A DNA stretch of 64,000 nt from Caproicibacterium lactatifermentans (GTDB taxonomy: Bacteria > Bacillota > Clostridia > Oscillospirales > Acutalibacteraceae): positions 1,611,501 through 1,675,500 of the forward strand of contig NZ_CP046051.1 in the NCBI RefSeq assembly GCF_013315815.1, read 5' to 3'. The first letter of the stretch is position 1, and each line of letters starts with the position of its first letter. The notes beneath the pieces are model-generated. The model was not told where the DNA came from, did not search any database, and was given only the letters and a program-made list of their open reading frames with translations. The translations under genes were made by a program, and so were the position numbers. Positions 1-7,241 of this stretch are shown here, piece after piece.

Positions 1-72
1 GCTGTTAATAATCCCCTGGGTAAGATACCCGGAGTAACAGGCCCTTTTTGTTTGCCGCCAGGACCCTTGCAT
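1..72 (-). CDS. MFS transporter, N-terminal fragment cut by window edge
   Basis: Only the first 24 codons are visible; the gene continues beyond position 1. The start ATG is at 72, preceded by a good ribosome binding site (AAGGAGGG, reverse strand). The peptide has a short basic head followed by YSGYLTQGIINS, which resembles the beginning of transmembrane helix 1 of many major facilitator permeases. It lies downstream of larC on the same strand and could be a transporter tied to the Lar pathway, but its substrate cannot be seen. Confidence is limited by the short fragment. Confidence 0.5.
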   Translation of the reverse strand, partial: MQGSWRQTKRACYSGYLTQGIINS

Positions 73-97
73 AGGCTTCCCTCCTTCCATAATAAGT

Positions 98-106
98 ATT
101 ATACCA
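98..106 (-). promoter_or_regulatory. Extended -10 promoter before the MFS gene
   Basis: The reverse strand reads TGGTATAAT, an extended -10 element, about 25 bases upstream of the ATG at 72. No convincing -35 box is present, as is usual for extended -10 promoters. It would let the transporter be transcribed separately from larEBC. Confidence 0.4.
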
Positions 107-181
107 TATTATTGAAGGCGGTGCCGTTTTGTTACCTTAGAAAATAAAGAAGAGTGGATAAAATTCTATCTTTCCGCAAGT

Positions 182-231
182 AGCAGACAGCAGAAACAGC
201 CGACAAACTCCGGCCGTTTCTGCTGTCTGCT
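182..231 (-). terminator. Long hairpin after larC
   Basis: Arms 182-197 and 216-231 form a 16-bp perfect stem, extended inward by a GC-rich segment. There is no clean U tract right after it on the minus strand (ACTTGCGG follows), so it is either an imperfect terminator of the lar operon or an mRNA-stabilising hairpin. Confidence 0.5.
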
Positions 232-250
232 GTGCGGAAAATTATTTATT

Positions 251-1465
251 TTATTCCAAATTGTTTTGTACCAGCTTGCTTGCCTCGGTCAGGGAACAGC
301 CATGTTCCCGCGCAATGCGTGCCAAATCCTCGTACTCTACTTTTTGGCGATGGACGCCCCAGCCCGTTGCCGCTTTCACGTGCACAGGACCATACACAGT
401 ATTGGCGGCCCGCTCCGTACGAGACAGCGTACAGCGGCGGCACAGTGTTTCCCTCACCCCCAGCGTTGTCGTATATTCAAACAGCAAATGTATCATTTCG
501 CTGCGCATTTCCGGACGGCACAGGCAGGTCAGCAGCACCGCAGAGCGGTTTTTCTTCATTCCGATGGCTGTTGTATAGACGTCAAGCGCACCGCCTGCCA
601 GCAGACGTTCCTGGGCAAAACCGAGTGCTTCCGGTGTCATATCATCTAAATTGCAGCGAAGCTCCAGCACTTCTTCCTTGCTGTCCGCCGCTTCACCCAG
701 CATGGCACGCACACAGTTTGCCTGTGAAAAGTCTTTTGTGCCCATGCCGCAGCCAATTTTACTGACCTGCATAACTGGCATATCGCCAAAATCGTTGACG
801 AAGTATTTCAGCAGGGCTGCTCCAGTTGGAGTACACAGTTCCCCTTGTACACTGCCTCCGTATATCGGAATGCCACGCAGCAAAAACGCGGTTGCCGGTG
901 CCGGGACCGGCAGAATGCCGTGTGCACAGTGTACCTCCCCACTGCCAACGTGCACTGGTGACGCTGTAACATGGTCCGGCGCCAGCATATGCATCAGCAG
1001 ACAGACGCCTGTAATGTCCGCTACCGCGTCCATCATGCCAACCTCATGGAAATGGATCTCACTAACCGGCTGACCATGCGCATGGCTTTCCGCCTCTGCC
1101 AGCAGGTCATATACTGCCAGCACGTCTTTTTTAACCGCCGCCGGCAGGTTCAGCCCATTTATCATTTCCTGAATTTCCTGCAGCCTGGTATGATGATGAT
1201 GTTCTTCCTGTGAGCAGTGTGTGGCCGGTGTACTGCCTGCCGGAACATCTTCTGTTTTTTCCTCTTCACCATGAATGGTTACCCGCATATGAGTGCCGGT
1301 AATCCCGCACTTTTCGGCTGGAACAGCTTCCACATGTACACCGGGCAGCCGCAGGCTGTTCATCTTGTCCAGAAACTTCCGCGGCTCCGGCAGCAGTTCC
1401 AGCAAAGAAGCCACAAGCATATCTCCCGCCGCACCCATTGTGCACTCCAAATACAGTGTTTTCAT
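251..1465 (-). CDS. larC: LarC nickel insertion protein (nickel-pincer cofactor biosynthesis)
   Basis: LarC inserts nickel into pyridinium-3,5-bisthiocarboxylic acid mononucleotide, the last step in making the nickel-pincer nucleotide (NPN) cofactor of lactate racemase LarA and relatives. The 404-residue protein has the family start (MKTLYLECTMGAAGDM), a His-rich insert near residues 88-93 (CSQEEHHHH) and the C-terminal segment with ELRCNLDDMTPE. Start ATG 1465 follows GGGAGG. It overlaps larB by four bases. In Lactiplantibacillus plantarum larC is two reading frames joined by programmed frameshifting; here it is one unbroken frame. No larA is in the window. Confidence 0.93.
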   Translation of the reverse strand: MKTLYLECTMGAAGDMLVASLLELLPEPRKFLDKMNSLRLPGVHVEAVPAEKCGITGTHMRVTIHGEEEKTEDVPAGSTPATHCSQEEHHHHTRLQEIQEMINGLNLPAAVKKDVLAVYDLLAEAESHAHGQPVSEIHFHEVGMMDAVADITGVCLLMHMLAPDHVTASPVHVGSGEVHCAHGILPVPAPATAFLLRGIPIYGGSVQGELCTPTGAALLKYFVNDFGDMPVMQVSKIGCGMGTKDFSQANCVRAMLGEAADSKEEVLELRCNLDDMTPEALGFAQERLLAGGALDVYTTAIGMKKNRSAVLLTCLCRPEMRSEMIHLLFEYTTTLGVRETLCRRCTLSRTERAANTVYGPVHVKAATGWGVHRQKVEYEDLARIAREHGCSLTEASKLVQNNLE

Positions 1466-2229
1466 TTGTGTCCTCCCATATGATTTATCATACTGGCAAG
1501 ATAGCCTGCACCAAAACCGTTGTCAATATTGACAACACTGACACCGCTTGCACAGGAGTTCAGCATAGACAGCAGTGCAGAAAGTCCGCCAAAAGACGCC
1601 CCGTAGCCAACACTGGTAGGCACGGCAATAACTGGGCAATCCGCAAGACCGCCAATCACGCTTGCCAGTGCCCCCTCCATACCGGCAACAGCGACAATGA
1701 CATACGCGCTCATAATTTCATCCAAATGTGCCAGCAGTCTGTGCAGTCCGGCAACGCCGACATCATATAAACGGTCAACATGGTTTCCAAGGACCTCAGC
1801 TGTCAGAGCCGCTTCTTCTGCAACCGGCATATCGCTGGTCCCACCAGTTGCCACAAGCACGGTGCCCGTTCCGTCTGGTTCCGGTAGTTCCCCAAGGTAG
1901 CCGATACGGCTCATTTCGTCATAATGCAGAGGAAGCGTCTGGCTTAAAATTTCCGCTTTTTCTTTGTCTAGGCGGGTAATCAGAATGTTTTTCTGCCCCG
2001 CTTTCAGCATTGCCTCAGAAATGCCGGCAATCTGCTCCGTTGTCTTTCCGGCCCCGTAAATGACTTCTGCGATTCCCTGCCGCAGACCGCGGTGATGGTC
2101 CAACTTGGCAAATCCCAAGTCCTCAAACGGTTCCATTTTCAACTGCAGCATGGCTTCATCCACACTCATGCTGCAGTTTTGGACATCATGTAAAATGCTT
2201 TGTATCTTTTCTTTGTCCAAAAGTCTCAC
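1462..2229 (-). CDS. larB: LarB, nicotinate-adenine dinucleotide carboxylase/hydrolase
   Basis: LarB carboxylates and hydrolyses nicotinic acid adenine dinucleotide to give pyridinium-3,5-biscarboxylic acid mononucleotide, the first step of NPN cofactor synthesis. The 255-residue protein has an N-terminal helical part and a PurE/AIR-carboxylase-like C-terminal domain with PTSVGYGASFGG. Cys226 in NSCASGV probably corresponds to the catalytic cysteine (C221) of the L. plantarum enzyme. The start is GTG 2229, overlapping the larE stop; TTG 2220 is an alternative. Overlaps with both neighbours indicate translational coupling. Confidence 0.93.
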   Translation of the reverse strand: MRLLDKEKIQSILHDVQNCSMSVDEAMLQLKMEPFEDLGFAKLDHHRGLRQGIAEVIYGAGKTTEQIAGISEAMLKAGQKNILITRLDKEKAEILSQTLPLHYDEMSRIGYLGELPEPDGTGTVLVATGGTSDMPVAEEAALTAEVLGNHVDRLYDVGVAGLHRLLAHLDEIMSAYVIVAVAGMEGALASVIGGLADCPVIAVPTSVGYGASFGGLSALLSMLNSCASGVSVVNIDNGFGAGYLASMINHMGGHK

Positions 2230-3008
2230 CTTCCCGCGAGGTCCAGCAGGACAGTCTGAAAATATGGATTCAGCTGCCGGCGAATATCCGCTCGCTTCTG
2301 TACCGCACGCGTCATCTGGTCCTGCGGGAACTGCAGGCGGGCAGCGTCCGCATACAGACGGACACGAAAATCTGTAAAGCCAAGTTTAAACAGCGCATTT
2401 TCAGCCCCCTCCACGCGCCGCAGCAGTTCGGCTGTAATCTGCCGGCCGGCCGGAAAGCGAGTTGCCATGCATGCATATGCCGGCTTGTTCCAAGTGAAAA
2501 GTCCCGCTTCCCTAGAAAGCTCCCGAATCTCCGGCTTCGTCAGTCCACACGCCCGCAGCGGGGAACAAACGGAAAGTTCCTGCAGTGCCTTCATGCCCGG
2601 ACGGTCCGCTACCTGATCCGAAGCGTTTGTGCCGTCTATCAGCAGCGGGCAGCCGTCCGCTTTTGCCCGCTCTTTCAGCACTGTAAACAAAGACTTCTTA
2701 CAGTAATAACAGCGGTTCTTCGGATTGTCCGTTACCTCCGACCGGGAAAGCAGGTCCAAATGCAGCACCGTAAGCGGTACGTTCAGCTGCTGTGCCAGCC
2801 GCTCAGCATCGTCCACCTCAAACTGGGGCTGAAATGCCGTTTTTATAAAATATGGGTGTACTTCCGCACCCGCCTGCACGGCCGCGTACAGCAGATAGGA
2901 AGAATCGGTTCCCCCGGAATAGGCCAGCGCGCACTTGGGATGTTCCTTGAAGAACTGCTGCAGTTTCCTGCTTCCGTCTTGTTCCGTCTTTGTTTGCTCG
3001 TCAATCAT
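2226..3008 (-). CDS. larE: LarE, ATP-dependent sulfur transferase of NPN cofactor synthesis
   Basis: LarE adenylates the biscarboxylated nucleotide from LarB and replaces both carboxylates with thiocarboxylates. The 260-residue protein has the PP-loop SGGTDSS at residues 31-37. Three cysteines, C100 and C103 (RCYYCK) plus C180 (AYACMATR), match the three-cysteine LarE type known to hold a [4Fe-4S] cluster, rather than the single sacrificial-cysteine type. ATG 3008 was chosen because it follows GGCGGAG and because the extra 38 upstream codons are unlike the family and include the leader terminator. It is the first gene of larEBC, behind a 200-base leader. Confidence 0.93.
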   Translation of the reverse strand: MIDEQTKTEQDGSRKLQQFFKEHPKCALAYSGGTDSSYLLYAAVQAGAEVHPYFIKTAFQPQFEVDDAERLAQQLNVPLTVLHLDLLSRSEVTDNPKNRCYYCKKSLFTVLKERAKADGCPLLIDGTNASDQVADRPGMKALQELSVCSPLRACGLTKPEIRELSREAGLFTWNKPAYACMATRFPAGRQITAELLRRVEGAENALFKLGFTDFRVRLYADAARLQFPQDQMTRAVQKRADIRRQLNPYFQTVLLDLAGR

Positions 3009-3088
3009 TTGTAACTCCGCCTTTCTTTTTTGCAGTGATTCAGCGGATGCAAAGAGCTGCTTTTTCGTATTCCGCGGCCGCATAAAGC

Positions 3089-3119
3089 AAAAAAACCATA
3101 CCCGTTTCTGCGGATATGG
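3089..3119 (-). terminator. Intrinsic terminator inside the larE leader (attenuator)
   Basis: On the minus strand an 8-bp stem (CCATATCC / GGGTATGG, arms 3112-3119 and 3096-3103) is followed by seven U residues (3089-3095). It sits between the promoter and the larE start, so transcription must read through it. The loop and 3' arm contain GAAACGG (3102-3108), which can instead pair with CCGTTTC earlier in the leader (3171-3177), a plausible antiterminator. Confidence 0.75.
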
Positions 3120-3215
3120 CAACCTTCCTGGTTACACACGTGATGAAAAAGCAATTCTTTCTTTTCCATGGAAACGGCTTCTGCCATTTGCAGCTGATTC
3201 TTTCAGCTATCTGCG

Positions 3216-3244
3216 AGTATAGCATTTTGTTGCGGTTTTGTCAA
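3216..3244 (-). promoter_or_regulatory. Sigma-A promoter of larEBC
   Basis: Consensus TTGACA (3239-3244) and TATACT (3216-3221) separated by 17 bases, on the reverse strand. Transcription would start near 3209, giving a leader of about 200 bases. Confidence 0.85.
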
Positions 3245-3319
3245 TAAAATTTACAGAACAGATCACAAATTCCTGTATAAATTCACCGATTTTAAAGAAG
3301 GTCTTTTCGCTGCTCCTGC

Positions 3320-3348
3320 TTGTGTTTTCCTGCAATCCATGCTATGAT
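3320..3348 (+). promoter_or_regulatory. Probable sigma-A promoter of hydE
   Basis: TTGTGT (3320-3325) and TATGAT (3343-3348) are 17 bases apart. The predicted start near 3355 gives a leader of about 147 bases before hydE. Confidence 0.6.
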
Positions 3349-3380
3349 TTTATTGTACTGTAGTATGTAAATAAAATAAA

Positions 3381-3475
3381 AAGCCGTTTCTGACGCCAAA
3401 ACAAAATTGAGGCGAAAGCAGGGCATTGCTACTCGGAACGATAGCCATATCCTGCACACTGGAGGATATGGCTAT
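3381..3475 (+). promoter_or_regulatory. Structured leader of hydE
   Basis: Three inverted repeats are visible: CGCC/GGCG (3394-3397, 3411-3414), AGCA/TGCT around 3417-3430, and a perfect 13-bp stem, 3441-3453 with 3463-3475. The blocks AAGCCGTTTC (3381-3390) and GCCATATCC (3444-3452) also occur in the same order, with similar spacing, in the divergent larE leader. No known riboswitch consensus was recognised. Confidence 0.5.
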
Positions 3476-3501
3476 TGTTAAAACAAGGAGTACGACAGGA
3501 C

Positions 3502-4548
3502 ATGACAAATCGGGAGCGAATTGATAATCTAAACCAAAAAAAAGCACTGCCGCGGACAGCATGGGTCACACTTCTGTCCACCTTTACGGCGGAAGACCAG
3601 GAATATGCGCGCACGCTTGCCCAGACACTTGCCGTCCAAAAATTTGGGAAACAGATTTTTTACCGCGGCATTATCGAATTCACAAATATCTGTAAAAATG
3701 ACTGCATTTACTGTGGCATCCGGCGCTCCAACACGGCCGTTTCCCGCTACCGCCTGACCAAAGAGGACATTCTCGCCTGCTGTGCGGCGGGGTACGAATA
3801 TGGGTACCGCACCTTTGTCCTGCAGGGCGGCGAGGACGTCTACTTTAATGACGACCGTATGACAGATATTGTCAGCAGCATTCATAGTGCTTACCCTGAC
3901 TGTGCCATTACGCTTTCGCTGGGAGAACGCAGCCGTGAAAGCTACCAGAAGCTTTTTGACGCGGGTGCCGACCGCTATCTGCTGCGCCATGAAACGGCCA
4001 ATAAAGCCCACTACGGCAAGCTGCACCCTGCACAGATGTCCTTTGACCACCGAATGCAGTGCCTGCGGGAACTCAAAGAAATTGGCTACCAAACCGGCTG
4101 CGGCATGATGATTGGCTCTCCATACCAAACTGCAGAAGACCTTGCGGAGGATATGGCATTTCTTTATGACTTTCAGCCGGAAATGGTGGGTATGGGACCG
4201 TTCATTCCTCACAAGGACACGCCGTTCCGTGACTATCCGGCGGGCCGGCTGGACTTGTGCCTGTTTTTGCTGAGCCTTACTCGTCTGATGCTGCCGGACG
4301 TCCTGCTGCCCGCCACAACAGCGCTTGGCACCATTCACCCACAGGGTCGAGAACTTGGCATTCTCTCCGGTGCCAACGTCATTATGCCGAACCTCTCTCC
4401 CACTTCTGTGCGGAAGCAATATATGCTTTACAACAATAAAATCTGTACCGATGAGGGCAGCGGACAGTGCCGTTTCTGCCTTGGCAGACGGTTTTCATCC
4501 ATCGGTTATCAAACTGTTGTTTCCCGCGGCGATTATCAAAAGCAATAA
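3502..4548 (+). CDS. hydE: [FeFe]-hydrogenase H-cluster radical SAM maturase HydE
   Basis: HydE is a radical SAM enzyme that acts with HydG and HydF to build the di-iron subcluster of [FeFe]-hydrogenase. The 348-residue protein has the radical SAM motif C64-x3-C68-x2-C71 (CKNDCIYC), the GPFIPH and LPATTALGT segments typical of HydE, and a second cysteine group near the C-terminus (C315, C323, C326). ATG 3502 follows AAGGAG; a TTG at 3475 lies inside the leader hairpin and is unlikely. No hydF, hydG or hydrogenase gene is nearby, so it is a detached maturase gene or a HydE-like paralogue. Confidence 0.87.
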   Translation: MTNRERIDNLNQKKALPRTAWVTLLSTFTAEDQEYARTLAQTLAVQKFGKQIFYRGIIEFTNICKNDCIYCGIRRSNTAVSRYRLTKEDILACCAAGYEYGYRTFVLQGGEDVYFNDDRMTDIVSSIHSAYPDCAITLSLGERSRESYQKLFDAGADRYLLRHETANKAHYGKLHPAQMSFDHRMQCLRELKEIGYQTGCGMMIGSPYQTAEDLAEDMAFLYDFQPEMVGMGPFIPHKDTPFRDYPAGRLDLCLFLLSLTRLMLPDVLLPATTALGTIHPQGRELGILSGANVIMPNLSPTSVRKQYMLYNNKICTDEGSGQCRFCLGRRFSSIGYQTVVSRGDYQKQ

Positions 4549-4586
4549 AAGGAGCTGCCTTTTGTGGGCAGCTCCTTTTATTTTAT
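4547..4586 (+). terminator. hydE terminator
   Basis: A 13-bp stem (AAAAGGAGCTGCC and its complement, 4547-4559 with 4567-4579) is followed by a T-rich tract. It marks the left limit of the accessory island. Confidence 0.9.
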
Positions 4587-4676
4587 ATTGGTTGCAATCA
4601 GCGGCAGATACAAAGAAAGGCCGTACACAGAAACACGTTCTGCTGTACAGCCTTTGCCTTGATGTGAGTGTCCTTA

Positions 4677-5035
4677 TGGCGTTTATTCAAAAAGGCGGCG
4701 GCGGTAAAATGTACGTCCACCGCACCAGCAATGGTAAGCATATTCCGCAGTACACTTGCGGAGCGTACAGCAAAACCTCCGTTGGTACGCGCTGCCCCAC
4801 CCAGCACCGCATTAACGCCTAGGTTGTGACAACCCTCATTTCCGATACGCTCCGCGCTATCGCGGACTACTCCAAAAATGACCAGCCCGAGTTTATTAAG
4901 GCTATGCAGAAAACGCAAGGCCAACGGAGCACAAAAACGATATGAGGACCAAAATCAAGGCGGTGAAAAAGGCCGTTCTACGCGCCGAGGATACGGCAAA
5001 AGGGGAATTTATCCCTGTTGGTAGCCTGCCTTAGG
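4677..5035 (+). pseudogene. Serine site-specific recombinase remnant
   Basis: The translation around 4700-4820 (YTCGAYSKTSVGTRC) matches the zinc-ribbon/recombinase region of large serine recombinases of clostridial transposons. The same frame continues past a TAG near 4820 into LRAIADYSKNDQPEF, then breaks down. The catalytic N-terminal domain is absent. It is a decayed integrase fragment of a lost or degraded conjugative element. Nothing else is seen between the hydE terminator and the TetR promoter. Confidence 0.65.
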
Positions 5036-5133
5036 GAACCACAAATAGCCGCAAATCACCCCCCATGCCGCCACCCTGCACGTTCTTTGTAATTAAAATG
5101 CTTCAAAGTAAATGTAAATTTTATACTCCCCCA

Positions 5134-5162
5134 TTGACATAGATGTTTATTTGCGATATACT
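5134..5162 (+). promoter_or_regulatory. Sigma-A promoter of the TetR gene
   Basis: TTGACA (5134-5139) and TATACT (5157-5162) with a 17-base spacer. The -10 box touches the palindrome that follows. Confidence 0.85.
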
Positions 5163-5186
5163 AAACGCGTATTAAACGTGTTTAGT
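5160..5186 (+). promoter_or_regulatory. Palindromic operator, probable TetR autoregulatory site
   Basis: ACTAAACGCG (5160-5169) and CGTGTTTAGT (5177-5186) form an imperfect 10-7-10 inverted repeat with one mismatch. It covers the end of the -10 box and the start site, the usual position for TetR-family self-repression. Confidence 0.75.
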
Positions 5187-5202
5187 ATGGAGGGAGCTTT
5201 TT

Positions 5203-5760
5203 GTGGAAAACGAGAGCGTAAAAGAACAGCTTATTCAAGCAACTGTCAAGTTGCTGCTTGAAACAAATGATGCAAGCAAAATAACGGCACGGCAAATTGC
5301 ATCAGAGTCCAAAGCAAATTTAGGAATGATAAACTATTACTTCACCTCTAAAGATGCACTTGTGCATACCGCAGTCAATCGTCTGATAGAAGAAAGAGGA
5401 ATTCAGTTAAAGGAGATTATGAACGGCGATACCCCATCCAAGCAAAAACTAATTGATTTCTTAATAAAATTGTCTGATATAACCATTGAGTATTCACAAT
5501 TTACCAAGGCAACGATTCCTTATACTTTGTTGAAACGTGAGATTGAGGAACCATACTATATTCTTCCGATGATTAAGGATTGCTTTGGTGACAGGAAATC
5601 AGAAACAGAGTGCAGAATTATTGCTTATCAACTAACGTCATTTTCTCAAGTGGTTTTTTATCGGTCAACTGATTTTAAGAAATATACCGGCATCGACATT
5701 ATGGATAAAGTACAAAGAGATGCTTTGTTTCATTCACTTATCAACATTTTCGGTCTTTAA
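5203..5760 (+). CDS. TetR/AcrR family transcriptional regulator
   Basis: A 185-residue DNA-binding regulator. The N-terminal helix-turn-helix (about residues 25-48) contains ITARQIASESKANLG followed by INYYFTSKDAL, the family hallmark; the remainder is a helical ligand-binding domain of unknown specificity. Start GTG 5203 is seven bases after GGAGGGA. A consensus promoter and a 27-bp palindrome immediately upstream suggest it represses itself and the small membrane protein gene 15 bases downstream. Codon and base usage are AT-richer than the flanking core genes, consistent with transfer. Confidence 0.88.
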   Translation: MENESVKEQLIQATVKLLLETNDASKITARQIASESKANLGMINYYFTSKDALVHTAVNRLIEERGIQLKEIMNGDTPSKQKLIDFLIKLSDITIEYSQFTKATIPYTLLKREIEEPYYILPMIKDCFGDRKSETECRIIAYQLTSFSQVVFYRSTDFKKYTGIDIMDKVQRDALFHSLINIFGL

Positions 5761-5775
5761 GGAGAACTAATTATT

Positions 5776-5946
5776 ATGAAAAGTATGGGTATTATTTCAA
5801 TTCTTTTGATTGCGTGTGCAATGCTATGTGGACTTTGGATGAAATTCGGTCCTGGCGAAAAAGACGCAAGTTTTCATGGGTTACTTTCGATTGGAACACT
5901 TGTGTTTTGCCTTGTAACAATCATTCTTTTTATGTTTAAAAGATAG
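5776..5946 (+). CDS. Small two-helix membrane protein
   Basis: A 56-residue protein starting at ATG 5776, behind AAGGAG that overlaps the tetR stop. Two hydrophobic segments (about residues 4-20 and 37-53) flank a short polar loop (KFGPGEKDASFHG), so it should sit in the cytoplasmic membrane. It is co-transcribed with the TetR gene and is presumably under its operator. I do not recognise the family. Its size and position suggest a regulated membrane-stress or transport accessory peptide, which is inference only. Confidence 0.6.
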   Translation: MKSMGIISILLIACAMLCGLWMKFGPGEKDASFHGLLSIGTLVFCLVTIILFMFKR

Positions 5947-6291
5947 GAATCAATCTGGAGGTGTGCCATGAACGTAGATGATATGTCAGTTATCCAAGAG
6001 CCAGACGCACAGACACAGAGCCGATAACCAATGAGAATGATACTCGTGGTTGTCGGCTCTTTTTCGTAGAAGGATTGCCATGTTTTCAATGCTTTCAAAA
6101 ACTGTCCAATTGAAAAAGGACTATATTATCACAATTTGCCTGTAATGCGGTAACTTTTTGTTACGGCCAAATACAAAAATACAGCTATGCCCGATTGAGA
6201 TTTAATGAATTTCAGTCGGGCATAGCTACATATATAGACCCTCGTTGCCGTTCCCCCATTCAGACCCAAAAATCCGAATGGAGGAACGGTT
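5947..6291 (+). other. Island spacer with terminator and short remnants
   Basis: Contains a 19-codon frame at 5968 with a GGAGG site that ends at once, and the terminator at 6017-6065. The remainder to 6291 has no supported gene and looks like leftover conjugative-element sequence. Confidence 0.4.
6017..6065 (+). terminator. Terminator in the island
   Basis: A 14-bp stem with one G-U pair (6017-6030 with 6047-6060) is followed by five T. It probably ends the TetR/small-protein transcript. Confidence 0.8.
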
Positions 6292-6610
6292 ATGGAGATA
6301 ACCATAAAAATTGACGGATAAGTTCTGTCCGTAGAAGTATCCGTTAAGGTCTATGAATATCTTGACCAAGCCAAGCACAAACAGCGCCGCCATTGGGACG
6401 GACGCGAGTTTGACGAATACATTGCCGCCTATGAGTGCAGCCAGAGCTACTACGAAACACCGGAGGATTGGTTCTATCGGAAAGAAGCCATGCATGGAAA
6501 TTCAATGCCAACGTTTTCCACTTTTTACTCTGGACGGACTAAGCTATTCTGATATTGGGAAGCGGTACGAAAGAAGTGTAAAGATTTTTTTTGAAAACAC
6601 GGCTCCACAG
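6292..6610 (+). pseudogene. Degraded sigma-70-like regulator of a conjugative element
   Basis: ATG 6292 opens MEITIKIDG and hits an in-frame TAA after nine codons; the same frame then continues with KQRRHWDGREFDEYI and, after rearrangement, EAVRKKCKDFF. These are recognisable pieces of the short sigma-70-like proteins encoded in clostridial integrative conjugative elements. The premature stop, the missing centre and the frame break show it is dead. Confidence 0.55.
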
Positions 6611-6704
6611 AACATAAGTTTTAGGGCTAACCAAGTGAAGGACATTTGCCCTATCACATAAACAAACGAGGCAGACAGTTTTAAGCTGTCTGGAGGTTTG
6701 CCGT

Positions 6705-6905
6705 ATGCCCACCATCAATCCGCGCAAGCATTATCCGTTTCTCAATGAGGACTGTTTCGTTGAGGTCAGCGACGAAGTTACCGAAGCCTTTCTTTTAAGC
6801 TACTCGTCAGGAAAACGATTACCACCAAAGGACATATCGGCACAAAGCCTACTATTCTCTGGACCACAGCGACGGTATATGGTAATTTTTCGCTGGGCAA
6901 GTTGA
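6705..6905 (+). pseudogene. Frameshifted conjugative-element sigma-like gene, N-terminal part
   Basis: The frame from ATG 6705 gives MPTINPRKHYPFLNEDCFVE and then VSDEVTEAFLL, which resembles a second common regulator of conjugative elements. Around 6800 the similarity shifts to another frame (HKAYYSLDH), so the protein is frameshifted, and it ends early at 6905. Confidence 0.55.
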
Positions 6906-7241
6906 ATATATCATGTAAAGGAGCATATTCCTTTCCACAAATCTGCCGTTTAATAAAACGACATCATTCATAGACGTGGAATTACGGCTGAAGAGCGGAA
7001 AGGCTATTAGTAGAGCTGGAACATATAAAATTATGCAAAAAACATGCTTAGCTTACTATTGATTTCTTTGAGCGATAATACTATAATTATGTTAATCTTC
7101 CATAATTAAATAGGCATTTTCCCTAAAATCAAGCCAAAAATTATTTAATTTAAATCGGGTGTACTCCTGAAAATGTGGCACACTGATAAATGCCGCAAAT
7201 CTGGATTACCATAATAGATCCTTTTAAAGGAGGTCAAATTT
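6906..7241. other. AT-rich gap without a gene
   Basis: No open frame with a ribosome binding site and no clear structure. The end carries the Shine-Dalgarno AAAGGAGG (near 7228-7235) of the next gene. Confidence 0.5.

Noticed and set aside
3005..3187. A 60-codon frame in the larE leader, rich in Cys and His, whose stop overlaps the larE ATG
   Set aside because: It has no ribosome binding site, and the leader terminator lies inside it. More likely a by-product of the structured leader, although a leader peptide cannot be fully excluded.
3355..3501. hydE leader as a c-di-GMP-I (GEMM) riboswitch
   Set aside because: GGCGAAAGC superficially resembles the GEMM core, but the strictly conserved GCAAAGCC and tetraloop-receptor parts are missing.
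7169..7192. TGGCAC...TGC resembling a sigma-54 promoter before the Lrp-like gene
   Set aside because: The distance between GG and GC is three bases too long for a sigma-54 promoter.
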